A DNA stretch of 64,000 nt, taken from Purpureocillium takamizusanense. Taxonomy: Eukaryota; Ascomycota; Sordariomycetes; Hypocreales; Ophiocordycipitaceae. Positions 54,655 to 63,467 of the stretch are shown one piece after another. The notes below the pieces were generated by a model. The model had not been told where the DNA came from. It searched no databases and saw only the letters and a list, made by a program, of their open reading frames with translations. The DNA lies in NCBI RefSeq assembly GCF_022605165.1, contig NC_063069.1, forward strand, positions 4,464,001-4,528,000. The letters run 5' to 3'. Within the stretch, counting starts at the first letter, position 1. Each line of letters begins with the position of its first letter. Made by a program: the position numbers and the translations under genes.

Positions 54655-56405
54655 AGTGATGATGTGGAGGGGCTGGCGCGGTTGAAGCGCTTCCGCTTCA
54701 ACGGTGATCTGGGCGTTTCATCATCGCTATCGGGCTGTGGGGTCGTGACCACCCGGATGCACGGCGGAGACATAGTCACGGCCGGGCTGAGCGCGGACTG
54801 TACGCTCTCACATTGTGGAGTTGGTTCTCGGCGTTCCGGTTCCTGGCCATCTGCTTGCTGGGACGAGCTCGGAGGTGGCACGTCACTGCCGTGGCGGGCG
54901 TCCGTGCCTGCATCCTGGGGCTGGACTTGCTCAGGTACGGACGGCGGCGTTTCTTGCGGTCGCGGGCTTCGTTGGACCCCTGGTTCGTTCTGTTCGGTCT
55001 GTCGTGTTCGCTGGGCGAAGAGCTGTTCTCCCATTTTTCGCACGCGGTTCCTTTCTTCTTGTGTCAGTCGGCGATAGACGCCATGCGACCGGATGGGTCG
55101 TGCAGGGCACTCGGTAAAGTCCGCGGTGTGTGGTCCTAGGCAGTTTACGCACTGCGTTGGGGCAGTGCAGTTTGAGTCGTTGGCGTGCGACTTCCCACAT
55201 CGTTTGCAGGAAGGTCGGCGGTCGCAATTATGTCGGCCGTGGAAGTCCCAGCATTTGTCGCATTGGCTGGGCGCTACGGGTTTGTCGATGTATCGGGCGA
55301 GTCTGCTGGAGCCGAAAAGCCGCCAGGGTTTCTGTGTGGGTGTGAGGAAAGACACGAGGAGTGTCTTGCTTGGAAGGTCGTTCGAATCATGACGGCTCGG
55401 GCGAATGCTGACGGCCGTCAGGCCGGTTTGGCAGGTAATCTCGCCTCTAACGGCTTCGTCGTAGTCTGCTTCGTTGCCTTGCAGATCGGTGAGCCTTCGA
55501 GGGCAGTTGGCGACGACATAGGTGTACCATTTTCGACTGGTCTCAACAGTGTTAGCACCGAGATCCTGTGCCCAGTCCGACTGGCGCTGGACGATGAGGT
55601 CCCTGGTAGTTGTATCTGTGGTGCGAACAGCCCAGCCCGAATTCACGGTGAAGGCTGCCGGGATTTGGTGGAGGTCGATGCCGACTTTCGCGGCGATGTG
55701 GGTCCGAATCGCGTACGATTCGAACTTCCTCGCCGGCGCTTCGGCGTCGAGTCGCACGAAGACCCGGAGGTCCTCTTTCGGTGGGGCGGGGATTGGTCGT
55801 CCCTGGAGACGTAGGTCGGTTGTTTGTTGTGGTGCGGGCGGCGGGGCCTCAGCAGAGGGAGTGGCCTGGCCTCCGGGGGGCTGGCGAGGGCTGCGACCGG
55901 CGGCGACGCTGCTGTACGTCGGCGCCGTCACGGGCGGCAGTATGGAGAGAGACTGGCGCCAAAAGTCGAGGAAGCTGGTGGCGAATTGGTTCGCAAAGCT
56001 ATGCTCAATTCCAGACGTGAATTGCTTCGCGGCGTGGTCGAACGATTCACAGAACGCTTGGAAAACTGCCAATTTGGCATTATATGCATCCGTTTGCTCT
56101 TGTGCGACCACGTTGGCCCTCTCGACGATGGAGACGGGCTCCAGAATGGGTTCTAACGAAGGCCTATACGGCGCGAATGCAGACTGCGCCCCTTCCGTAG
56201 CAGCAGTATTGGAGAGTCGGAGTAAAGGCGAGGATGGCGTCCGGGCCGCTCGCCGTGGCGCAGGTGAGACACCAATCGGCCGGTCTACGACCGGGGAGCT
56301 GTTTTGGAGCTGGGCTGCACGGGCCCGGTCGGCGAAAACTAGAGGGACATGATTATCCAGATCAAAGGGATCTGAGCTGGCATGCGAGCCCGTGGCAGTT
56401 GCCAT
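54651..56405 (-). CDS. LINE ORF1: gag-like nucleic-acid-binding protein
   Basis: 584 aa. It has a Ser/Pro-rich N-terminus, a central region (VFVRLDAEAPARKFESYAIR) of the type found in LINE gag-like proteins, and three consecutive CCHC-type zinc knuckles at about residues 385-435: CDKCWDFHGRHNC, CKRCGKSHANDSNC, CVNCLGPHTADFTEC. The C-terminus is basic (SPLKRKRFNRASPSTSSL). It packages the RNA for retrotransposition. The stop TGA overlaps the ORF2 start. Confidence 0.93.
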   Translation of the reverse strand: MATATGSHASSDPFDLDNHVPLVFADRARAAQLQNSSPVVDRPIGVSPAPRRAARTPSSPLLRLSNTAATEGAQSAFAPYRPSLEPILEPVSIVERANVVAQEQTDAYNAKLAVFQAFCESFDHAAKQFTSGIEHSFANQFATSFLDFWRQSLSILPPVTAPTYSSVAAGRSPRQPPGGQATPSAEAPPPAPQQTTDLRLQGRPIPAPPKEDLRVFVRLDAEAPARKFESYAIRTHIAAKVGIDLHQIPAAFTVNSGWAVRTTDTTTRDLIVQRQSDWAQDLGANTVETSRKWYTYVVANCPRRLTDLQGNEADYDEAVRGEITCQTGLTAVSIRPSRHDSNDLPSKTLLVSFLTPTQKPWRLFGSSRLARYIDKPVAPSQCDKCWDFHGRHNCDRRPSCKRCGKSHANDSNCTAPTQCVNCLGPHTADFTECPARPIRSHGVYRRLTQEERNRVRKMGEQLFAQRTRQTEQNEPGVQRSPRPQETPPSVPEQVQPQDAGTDARHGSDVPPPSSSQQADGQEPERREPTPQCESVQSALSPAVTMSPPCIRVVTTPQPDSDDETPRSPLKRKRFNRASPSTSSL

Positions 56406-56534
56406 GGCCGCTGCCAGAGCCAGCGCAGCGCGCGGCTCAAAGAGTTGGTAGTGCAGTTGTTAAGCAGATTGGTGTAAAATACGCTACTTTCTTAACAGTT
56501 GCATGCCAAGAAAGTATGATGACAAAGGAAGGTG

Positions 56535-56548
56535 CCGGCGCCAGAAGC
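56535..56548. repeat. LINE target-site duplication (5' side)
   Basis: CCGGCGCCAGAAGC immediately outside the LINE 5' end, matching 50505-50518. Confidence 0.9.
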
Positions 56549-57387
56549 GCCGACGGCTGCGGGCCGTCCAGGGTTGACACCTTGTGGGCCATGTTGCGCG
56601 AGCGTTTGCGGTCCTCCGGTGAGCGTCCGGTTGTGCTGTCGTTGGATTCTCGTTCGTCTGGTCGCGCGACGCGTGATGATGCCGGGCCAGCTGGTGCCCG
56701 CATTAACCCATCTCCTCGGTAGCTCGACTGGCCACAAGCGTTGGTACGCCATAGTCGAGGGCCTCCTCGACAAGAGCTGTTGGCTTTGTCTTGGTGAAGC
56801 AGGAGTGGAGAGTGACGGGCCCTCCATCGCCTCCCCCACCTCCGTACTCGACGTTTTGGCAAAAGTGGGACAATGTCCTGGTCCAGGGCCAGTATCGGCT
56901 ATGGCGGCTGTCCTGTTGTCCTGCCTCGGTGGAGTGGGACGCCAGGGTGTGGTGTGACCTGATGCTTGAGAAGCGTGAGGGCGTGTTCACCGTGGGAGAC
57001 ACAGCTCTACTCTCTGAGCTACAGCACGAAGCCAGCCTGATAAGTTCGCCCGGGTCCGGAGCCCCTTGGCATATGTAGTGGGTGTCTTGGGGACGGTGCC
57101 CCTGTGCCGTGGAGTGGCAGGACGGAGGCGATACGCCAAGGACACGGGAGACTGAAGGGGTATACCGTTCCTGGATCATGGAAGACCATTGGCAATGGGT
57201 TCTCTTCACCCCGATTCCGACCAGAGGAATGACAGCAAAAATACAGCGGTCAATCGTAGCAGCAAGAACACTTAGTGCAGACCCCAGCATGAGCAAGGAC
57301 AAGACCAGCTGCACCGCGCACCTGCTTGATTCCTACCTTCATACAGGTAACTTCAAAGACCGAATTCTAGCCATTAGCAGTAACGCA
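56549..57387. other. Intergenic with a possible repeated module
   Basis: 3' flank of the recombinase gene. The frame at 56791-57078 (YRLWRLSCC ... VEWDARVWCDLM) resembles the module at 9617-9997. No intact gene. Confidence 0.4.
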
Positions 57388-60300
57388 CTATCCCGTTCTC
57401 AACACTATCCTCCGCTTCTTACGAGACTTCCCTTCGTCTTCCTTGTATCCTGCAACTTGATACAGGGCCATCCGTCTCTTTACTGATCCGGTCTTCAGTG
57501 TAATTCGAACTCGTGGACGTGCTGTGGCTGTGGAGGGTGAGAGAACAGACTGTGGACGGCTGGTGACCGAACAAGGTGCACCGCCGGACGTTGGCCTGAC
57601 TCTCAGCTTGATGCGTGGCCGCTTGAGTTCGTCATGAAGGGCGCACACCGGCGGCGCCTCTGGAGCGAGTCCATTGAGTTCCTCATCCGCAATTGCGGAT
57701 GCGATAACTGGCGTGGATGGCGATAAGCCACTGTGAAGCGTCTTGGGACTGCTTGGCAACGGAGTGCCGCAATCGCCATCGTCATCAGTCATGGTCGCAT
57801 CCATTGCATCGAGCACGAACAGTGCATCTGACGCGTATGACGCGAAGTCGGTGGCCGATTCCATCGGTGGAGTGCGAGGACTCTCGCCCGTCGCCGGTGA
57901 CGATGGCCTCGAACTATCCCCGAGGTCGGGCCAAGCAGTCTCAGACCCACAGTCGGTGGCTCCGAGGCTGATGCTGTCGCATCGCCGGTGCAAATGTTCT
58001 TCACCAGGTATAAAGGAATCGATCGTCTGCAGTGGTGTTGGGCACTCGTTAGGGGATGTGGTGCGTTCCACGAGCTGTGTCGACATGTTTGGCGCGTCCG
58101 CTGCAGCATCTGGGCATTGCATCAACACTGACGGTGCTAGACAGTTAGATGTTGTGTTGCGCGAGTGCTTCGGCGATGATGTCGCTCCCGAAGGAGGTGT
58201 GCTCGGAAGAGAGCTTAAGTCGATCATGGTCTGATCCCATGACTCAACGTCGGAGCCGACCGCTTTGCTAACAGAACCCGTTGCTGGATCGAGAAGTGCC
58301 TCCGATTCAGGCACCGTGGAAGGTCTCGTCTTCGTAACCAAGTTAAGCTTTGGGATGTTGTAATGATGCACATCGTGCAGATGGCTATACCCTGACTCTG
58401 GTCCGTCAGCCACGAAGTCACAGGCCCGGCATGTCCATTTCCATCCGTGACACAATTCGACGTGTTTTCGAGCATCGGCGTCACGTTCCCAGTACTGCAG
58501 TCTGACGCTAGGGCGCGCGTCTTCCGCCTGCATGCAAAGAGGACAGAATGCCGGTCGAATCAGCGTATGCTGGTATGTTATTGCGCCGCAGCGTTTTTTG
58601 ACTGTTGACAGATGATGACGGCAATGTTCTTGCCATTCATCGGCTCGGAAGAACTCCATGCAGAAGTAGCAGAATTCCACCTCGGATTGGAGGACACCGA
58701 GGAGCTTGGCCGTCGCGGATTTCCGACACCGATGAACGTGATTACATCTGTCTCGCTTCTTGATGCTACCAACTCCACCGTCAGCGAACATCCTTGAGCA
58801 AAATGGTATGCACACTCACCTAGCCAATGCCTTGTGGCAGAATCGACAGGTCCCTTTTTCGGGCTCTTCTCCTGGGCGGTAATATACACTCCAGTCGTTC
58901 TCCAGCAAAAACAGAGCATCTCGCATGTAGCGCAGCTGTTCATCGCAGCTCAAGGCCGAGGTGCCATCCATCGCCCGCGCAAGACGGCTTTTCTCCGGGA
59001 TAAGGTCATCAAGCGAATCGTAATCATCGTCCACATCTGACGGAACTCCGTGCAGGAGCCTTTCGTGCTGCTTTGCTTCCATTGCCTCTACCCTGTGTCG
59101 TTTGAGAGCACTTCTTCTGTGCCGTTTGATGGTGTTCTGTCGGGCAGTCATTGCTTTGGCCCTGGCCTCCTCATCGACCGCATTCTGGATCTGTCGATCG
59201 CATGCGGCAATCTCTGGATGTTCGAGCACTTTCCTCTCCAAAGAAGCAGGCAAACTGGTTGGCAGATTGGGTTGCCAAAATTGACCCAGTCCCTGGAAGT
59301 AATCGATGACCGAGTGGTCTGGACTTTCTCGCATGAAAGCGGCAAACCCATCGCATGATGAGACGAAGGCAACGTAACTCGTGCCAAATATTTTGTTATC
59401 TTTGTGCAAGATGTGTTGCGATCGTTCGGTCTCCGTATATCGTTCTAAGCATCACATTAGCCCTGATGAGCAATGCGAGTCTTGCATAATACCTACCATC
59501 AAGCTGCTTGCCGAGTTCCCGTCGAATAGCATGCATCGACACCGTGTCGTAGCTATACTCAGAGCCCAACAATCGCTTGAAGATTCCCATGAAGGCGCCT
59601 TCGCCCATGGCTTTTGTCGGATGAAGGACCCCCTGTCGGTCAACCGCTCGGCAGACAGGCACGTCTTGCCAGGCATCATGCCAAGGAATGGGTCCGTCAC
59701 CCTTACCTCGCATAATCTTGAGGAAGAGTTCACAGTCCAAGGCGCCGTCGACGAAGGCAAGCTGCAGCAGGAAGAAGACAGCGTTATAACGGAGCAAGTG
59801 ATGCTCTCGACCGGTAACCCCAAATCTATCGCAGCATCAGCATCCGTTGCCCCCCCACCCAATGAGAAGATACTGACTTCGTGTTCTCCGGGTCTGGGTT
59901 ATTCTTGACATGTCGCTGGTCAACTTTGAAGAAAAGTTCCGGATCTCCCTTGGGCGTTCGGCGCAGAACGAGCTGAATGTCCTGGAACAGTCAACTCCTG
60001 CAGCTTCTGCGGGTACACCATCACGTACCTTGTACTTTACCCCGGGCTTGAGAAGTGCACTTATGCGAGCTCCACTATGACAAAAGAGAAGGAGAAGGAA
60101 GTGAAACTGGAACAGAGTCCTCGGATGGACAAAATCATGGCCCTTGCATTGCCAAAGAGCTTTCAGGTTTCGCTCCAGGTCCGCCGGTTTGTAGTTGTAC
60201 TTGGGCTTGGTTATATTCTTGACGCCGCTTCCCTCTTCGAGAGGCAGCACTCGCCTCAACCACTGCGCATGGGTTGGTCAGCTCTGTACGCTGTAAAAGC

Positions 60301-60790
60301 AGGCAGACCTACATGGTTGATCTCTGCGACAGTCTCATTTTCGATCCCCGTTCCCGTGACACGTTTATAGCCGGCGTTGAATTGTTTCGCGCGAGCCAGG
60401 AGGGAAACAACACTGGCGTGTTTGCCAAGATTGCCAGTCGACTGATCCTTGTAGAACCTCCAGAAGTCCTTCAACTCGAAGATGTCGGGCGCGTTTGACC
60501 CGACGCAGAGGACACGCTTCCTGCACTCGTCGAAGCTGTCTCGGGGGTCCGTTCTGTTCCAATTCCATCTGGAGGATCGATTAGAGGAGATACAGCTCGA
60601 CAAAAGAGGCCGCTACCCACACGGCATAGATATGCAGGACCGCGTCTTGCTCGGCAAGTATCTTTGGCGAGTACTTCGTAACGCCTATCTGTCTGTCGCG
60701 CTCCTCGTGTTTGCCGCTCTCATAACCGTTGCCTCTGGCTCGACTCGCGATTTGCTCAGGACATTGGCGTTTGGCGGACATCATCGACAT
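57388..60790 (-). CDS. DUF3435 tyrosine recombinase with C2H2 tail (Starship captain superfamily)
   Basis: Seven exons: 60790-60621, 60568-60313, 60262-60029, 59981-59878, 59825-59497, 59444-58820, 58765-57388. Introns are GT..AG, phases agree throughout, giving 1,031 aa with no lesion. The N-terminal SAM-like region is VTKYSPKILAEQDAVLHIYA, DSFDECRKRVL, IFELKDFWRFYKDQSTG. The catalytic domain has Arg208 (FCHSGARISALLKPG), box II HAIR (His353, Arg356), His375/His378 (RSQHILHKDN) and nucleophile Tyr388 (KIFGTSYVA). The tail has Cys/His fingers (FCYFCMEFF..WQEHCRHHL, CPLCMQAE, ADARKHVELCHGWKWTC) and a disordered, basic end. DUF3435 proteins include the captains that mobilise Starships, and act in the nucleus. 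Some DUF3435/C2H2 genes may be free-standing or Crypton-like, so captain status needs element boundaries. A small relic of a second copy lies at 9545-9616. Confidence 0.9.
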
Positions 60791-61278
60791 GGCTTGGGCC
60801 AAACTCAAATGCAGATGGCGAAGGGATCAAAGGGTGCTGCCAGTCGCTGGGGAGAGGGGGGTCGCCTTTGGATGGTTTTCCCCCTCCTCCAGACGCGACT
60901 GTCATCGACGACATGCTGGTGAATTCCCTGTTTCCTGGCAGCTGACATGCGGATGTTGGTTGCTGGATGCGTCGTCAAGGTCGCGCGACGGTCGCGCGAC
61001 CTTTCGGGGCGGCTCGCCCCAGGCATCCATGCATTGCTCAGTCAGCTCGCGCGACTACGGAGGCCGATAGGGAGCACTGGCCCAAAACTCAGGAAGCTGC
61101 CATCCGCGCTGACCAGGGTCAGAGACAAGCCCCACAGTACCTTGAGCCTTGTACCTCAGCTGCAGATCTGATGGGATTTTGGCAAGAGCGGCCATCGCGA
61201 TTTCGAGAGCGGAAGAGCTGCGAACCAGCAGCGGTCATTCGGGCCACAACGGAGCTGTCTACGCTATCGGAGCCACCA
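60791..61278. other. Upstream region of the recombinase
   Basis: A 215-codon plus-strand frame (60967-61614) crosses this interval but is antisense to the spliced gene at 61279-61705 and has no motif. If the recombinase is a captain, the element's 5' end should lie in or beyond this stretch. I see no clear terminal repeat. Confidence 0.4.
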
Positions 61279-61705
61279 TTAATCATCCTCCTCTCCCGCT
61301 TCTTCACCATCGCCAACGATTTCGTCCTCGCTATCAGGCTTGTTAAGCCGCTCAAAATTGCGTCAGTGGCGATTATTAAGCTGGTCAGATTGGTTCACTC
61401 ACGATCCATAGCCGAGCAGCCTCCGCTATTGTCTCCAGCGCTAGAATTTTCCGTTCCATGTAGTTCCTTTCCGAATCGTCGCCATGGGAAGCCGCAGCAA
61501 GCGCAGGAGGTAGCGCAGGCACATGTGGTGCGACGCTGTAAGCCCGCAACTCTTGCGCTGCGCGCTGCGCAGCTGCCCGCCAGGCGTCATCCGGGTCGCC
61601 GTCGGTCTCTTTGATCTGGCGATTCAACAGCCAAAAGGTGCGTACGGCGGCAACTGCACCGTGCGGAACCTGCATGTTCCGTTCAGCCAAGCTCAGTACG
61701 TTCAC
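61279..61705 (-). CDS. Small fungal protein, 3' exons (Cys-motif exon upstream)
   Basis: Exon 61705-61403 reads VPHGAVAAVRTFWLLNRQIK, DAWRAAAQRAAQELRAY, ALPPALAAASHGDD and YMERKILALETIAEAARLWI. A 52-bp intron (GTGAGT donor, TTTGAG acceptor) leads to exon 61350-61279, RLNKPDSEDEIVGDGEEAGE, ending in Asp-Asp and TAA. A further exon is probable upstream: GAACWDCAKNGHTC before a GTGAGT donor near 61730, preceded in another frame by FPCRPCVTRATKAPGHECAS. The two Cys stretches are in different frames, so either an unresolved intron or a frameshift separates them. The family is unknown to me; its position beside the recombinase suggests mobile-element association. Confidence 0.5.
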
Positions 61706-62842
61706 TTAGGTGATAGGAACACTCACCGGTTTACATGTATGGCCGTTCTTCGCGCAGTCCCAACACGCTGCACCAGTATCTATGTAGGCGCATCAGCACG
61801 ACGACTTGGCTCTGCAGCAACTGGCTCCTTACTGTTCTGTGAGGCGCACTCGTGGCCGGGGGCCTTTGTGGCTCGAGTTACGCATGGACGACACGGGAAA
61901 TCACGCAGCGAGCCGACAGGAGGATTCTTCTTTATTTGTTGCTTCCGCTTCTAAGGGTGACACAGCACGTCAGCCATCCTCTAGTACCCAGATCAGGGCG
62001 AATTATCTCACGGTAACCTTGCTCGCCGTTGCTCGTGCGCTCGGCGCGGCCCTGGCCCTGCCAATGCTCACCCTGGTGTTGGCAGTACTCGACATCTTGC
62101 TCGGCATAGCTCGTTCTGAGGTGATTGACGGCGCCCGTGACACGTGCAGTCAGTCGTAATAAACCACAAGATGTATGTCGAAGCGTCAATAGCCGATTAC
62201 ATCAACAGACAGCGACAGAAGGGTACCCCGAGTGGCAGGGTTCGAGGAGTTCCCCTGCTTCAGAATGTTTTGCGTCCCGTCCACGCTAAGCCGCAGCGGG
62301 CCCGCGCCTACGGATGGATGGATGGATTTTATTACGCCCGGAGGGAAGTCCCTATAGGGCCTTGACACTATGTCGCACAGAGGACAGCCACAGGCCGTAT
62401 ACTGTCGTACAGTGGGCCAACCCACTGTAGGAACGGCTGCCTAGCAGGCAGCCGTCACTGCCTAAACTGGCATAGCTTTCCTTTGTGTACAGGGGAAGGC
62501 AACCCGGTCGCGGGTTGCGCAAAAGGCCTTGAGGAACGAAGTTGGGCAGTTTATCAGCTCTGGTCGTGAAGTTGAAGTTCGGATAAAGATCTGCGTGGAA
62601 TGTAGTGATTAGGAATCTGCAGGAAACGCGAGCGAGTGAAGGCGCCTGTTGGATTGGCTGGGATACCCCTAAGTCACTAGTGAGAAGTGGGCGAATGATC
62701 CGGTGCTACGTATTGGGAAAAAAAGCACTCAACGGGCAGGAACAAGCGGTATAAGAATATTAAAAGTGCCAGAAAGGCCATCAAATCGGAGTCTACGTCT
62801 ATTGTGCTGTTTGTTCTCTTTGGTTCTAAATTCGGATAGGCT
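61706..62842. other. Interval with Cys-motif exon traces and two hairpins
   Basis: The left part (61725-61960) holds the possible 5' exons of the gene at 61279-61705. At 62408-62429 and 62433-62455 lie two adjacent perfect inverted repeats. Nothing else recognised. Confidence 0.45.
62408..62455. repeat. Two adjacent perfect inverted repeats
   Basis: TACAGTGGG-CCAA-CCCACTGTA (9-bp arms, 62408-62429), then after three bases ACGGCTGCCT-AGC-AGGCAGCCGT (10-bp arms, 62433-62455). They could form paired hairpins in RNA or single-stranded DNA; no gene spans them. Confidence 0.8.
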
Positions 62843-63397
62843 ATGGCGATACTACCTGTGCGATTCGAATTTTATTGCAATGGAGGGGAAGAAACGTTAA
62901 ATTTCGTGCACGACATCCCTCATGAGCTCGTTCGACAGAATCAGTTCGTCGGAGAAGGCAGTGCATATGATAATTGCTTTTTGGCGGCGGTGACGCCCGT
63001 CTTGAAGGCGCGAGCGCAAGCCTGTCAAGACGCGTCAGGCACATTCTGCGAGAACTGTGGATCTGTGGCAACAAACATCCTACAGCATGTCATGTCGTGG
63101 CTTAACAAGGCGGGCGACCCGTTCATTGGGGTCTATGTTTGCGCCGTATGTGAGGGGGCCGGCGGGTGTAAGATAGAGCTACGATAGGAACTTGGGGTCA
63201 TCATGGCGGAAATGAGGCGTACTCCAAGCAAAGAACCTTCGGCACAGTACAGAGAGGTTGTCATGTGCAAGGTTTGCGGAGAGACAGCTAGGGTGAAGAA
63301 ATGCGGGGGATGTCGGACGGTCGGAGACTATGGCAGAGATCACCAAAAAGGGGACCGGAAGGTTCATAAGGGAGCCTGCAAGCGGTACACGTCATGA
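62843..63397 (+). pseudogene. MYND zinc-finger gene with an in-frame stop
   Basis: One frame covers both halves: FCENCGSVATNILQHVMSWL and VYVCAVCEGAGGCKIELR, then TAG at 63185-63187, then ELGVIMAEMRRTPSKEPSAQ and the MYND finger CKVCGETARVKKCGGCRTV ... RDHQKGDRKVHKGACKR. Family members have Gln or a similar residue at the stop, so CAG to TAG is likely. The finger is also damaged: the GYC motif reads GDY, losing a zinc-binding Cys, and the usual DWKVHK is DRKVHK. The intact fungal proteins are about 180-200 aa and of unknown partner specificity. Confidence 0.82.
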
Positions 63398-63467
63398 GCG
63401 TTACCCGACACATCAGAAGGAAGTCGCGAGAGAGTGTTGTCCTAGTATATTTGGTTCATTTCTTCTG

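Larger units (their letters stand above)
50519..56534 (-). mobile_element. Full-length Tad-type LINE retrotransposon, 6,016 bp
   Basis: Flanked by a perfect 14-bp target-site duplication (50505-50518, 56535-56548). On the minus strand: 5' UTR of 129 bp (56534-56406), ORF1 (56405-54651), ORF2 (54654-50935) and a 416-bp 3' UTR ending in a short tandem tail ACTAACTAACTA rather than poly(A). The 3' UTR has a perfect 6-bp-stem hairpin (50545-50560). EN, RT, RNase H order and zinc knuckles place it in the Tad clade of fungal LINEs. Both ORFs are open from first ATG to stop, with no RIP-type damage, so it is a recent insertion and possibly active. Confidence 0.95.

Noticed and set aside
51965..56352. 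Long plus-strand frames (up to 276 codons) over the LINE
   Set aside because: Antisense shadows of the GC-rich ORF1 and ORF2.
57388..60790. Reading the recombinase as a broken pseudogene because its frames change repeatedly
   Set aside because: Each change falls at a GT..AG intron of normal fungal size and all phases agree, giving one uninterrupted 1,031-aa protein.
60967..61614. 215-codon plus-strand frame
   Set aside because: Antisense to the spliced 61279-61705 gene; no motif, and the minus strand has good splice sites.
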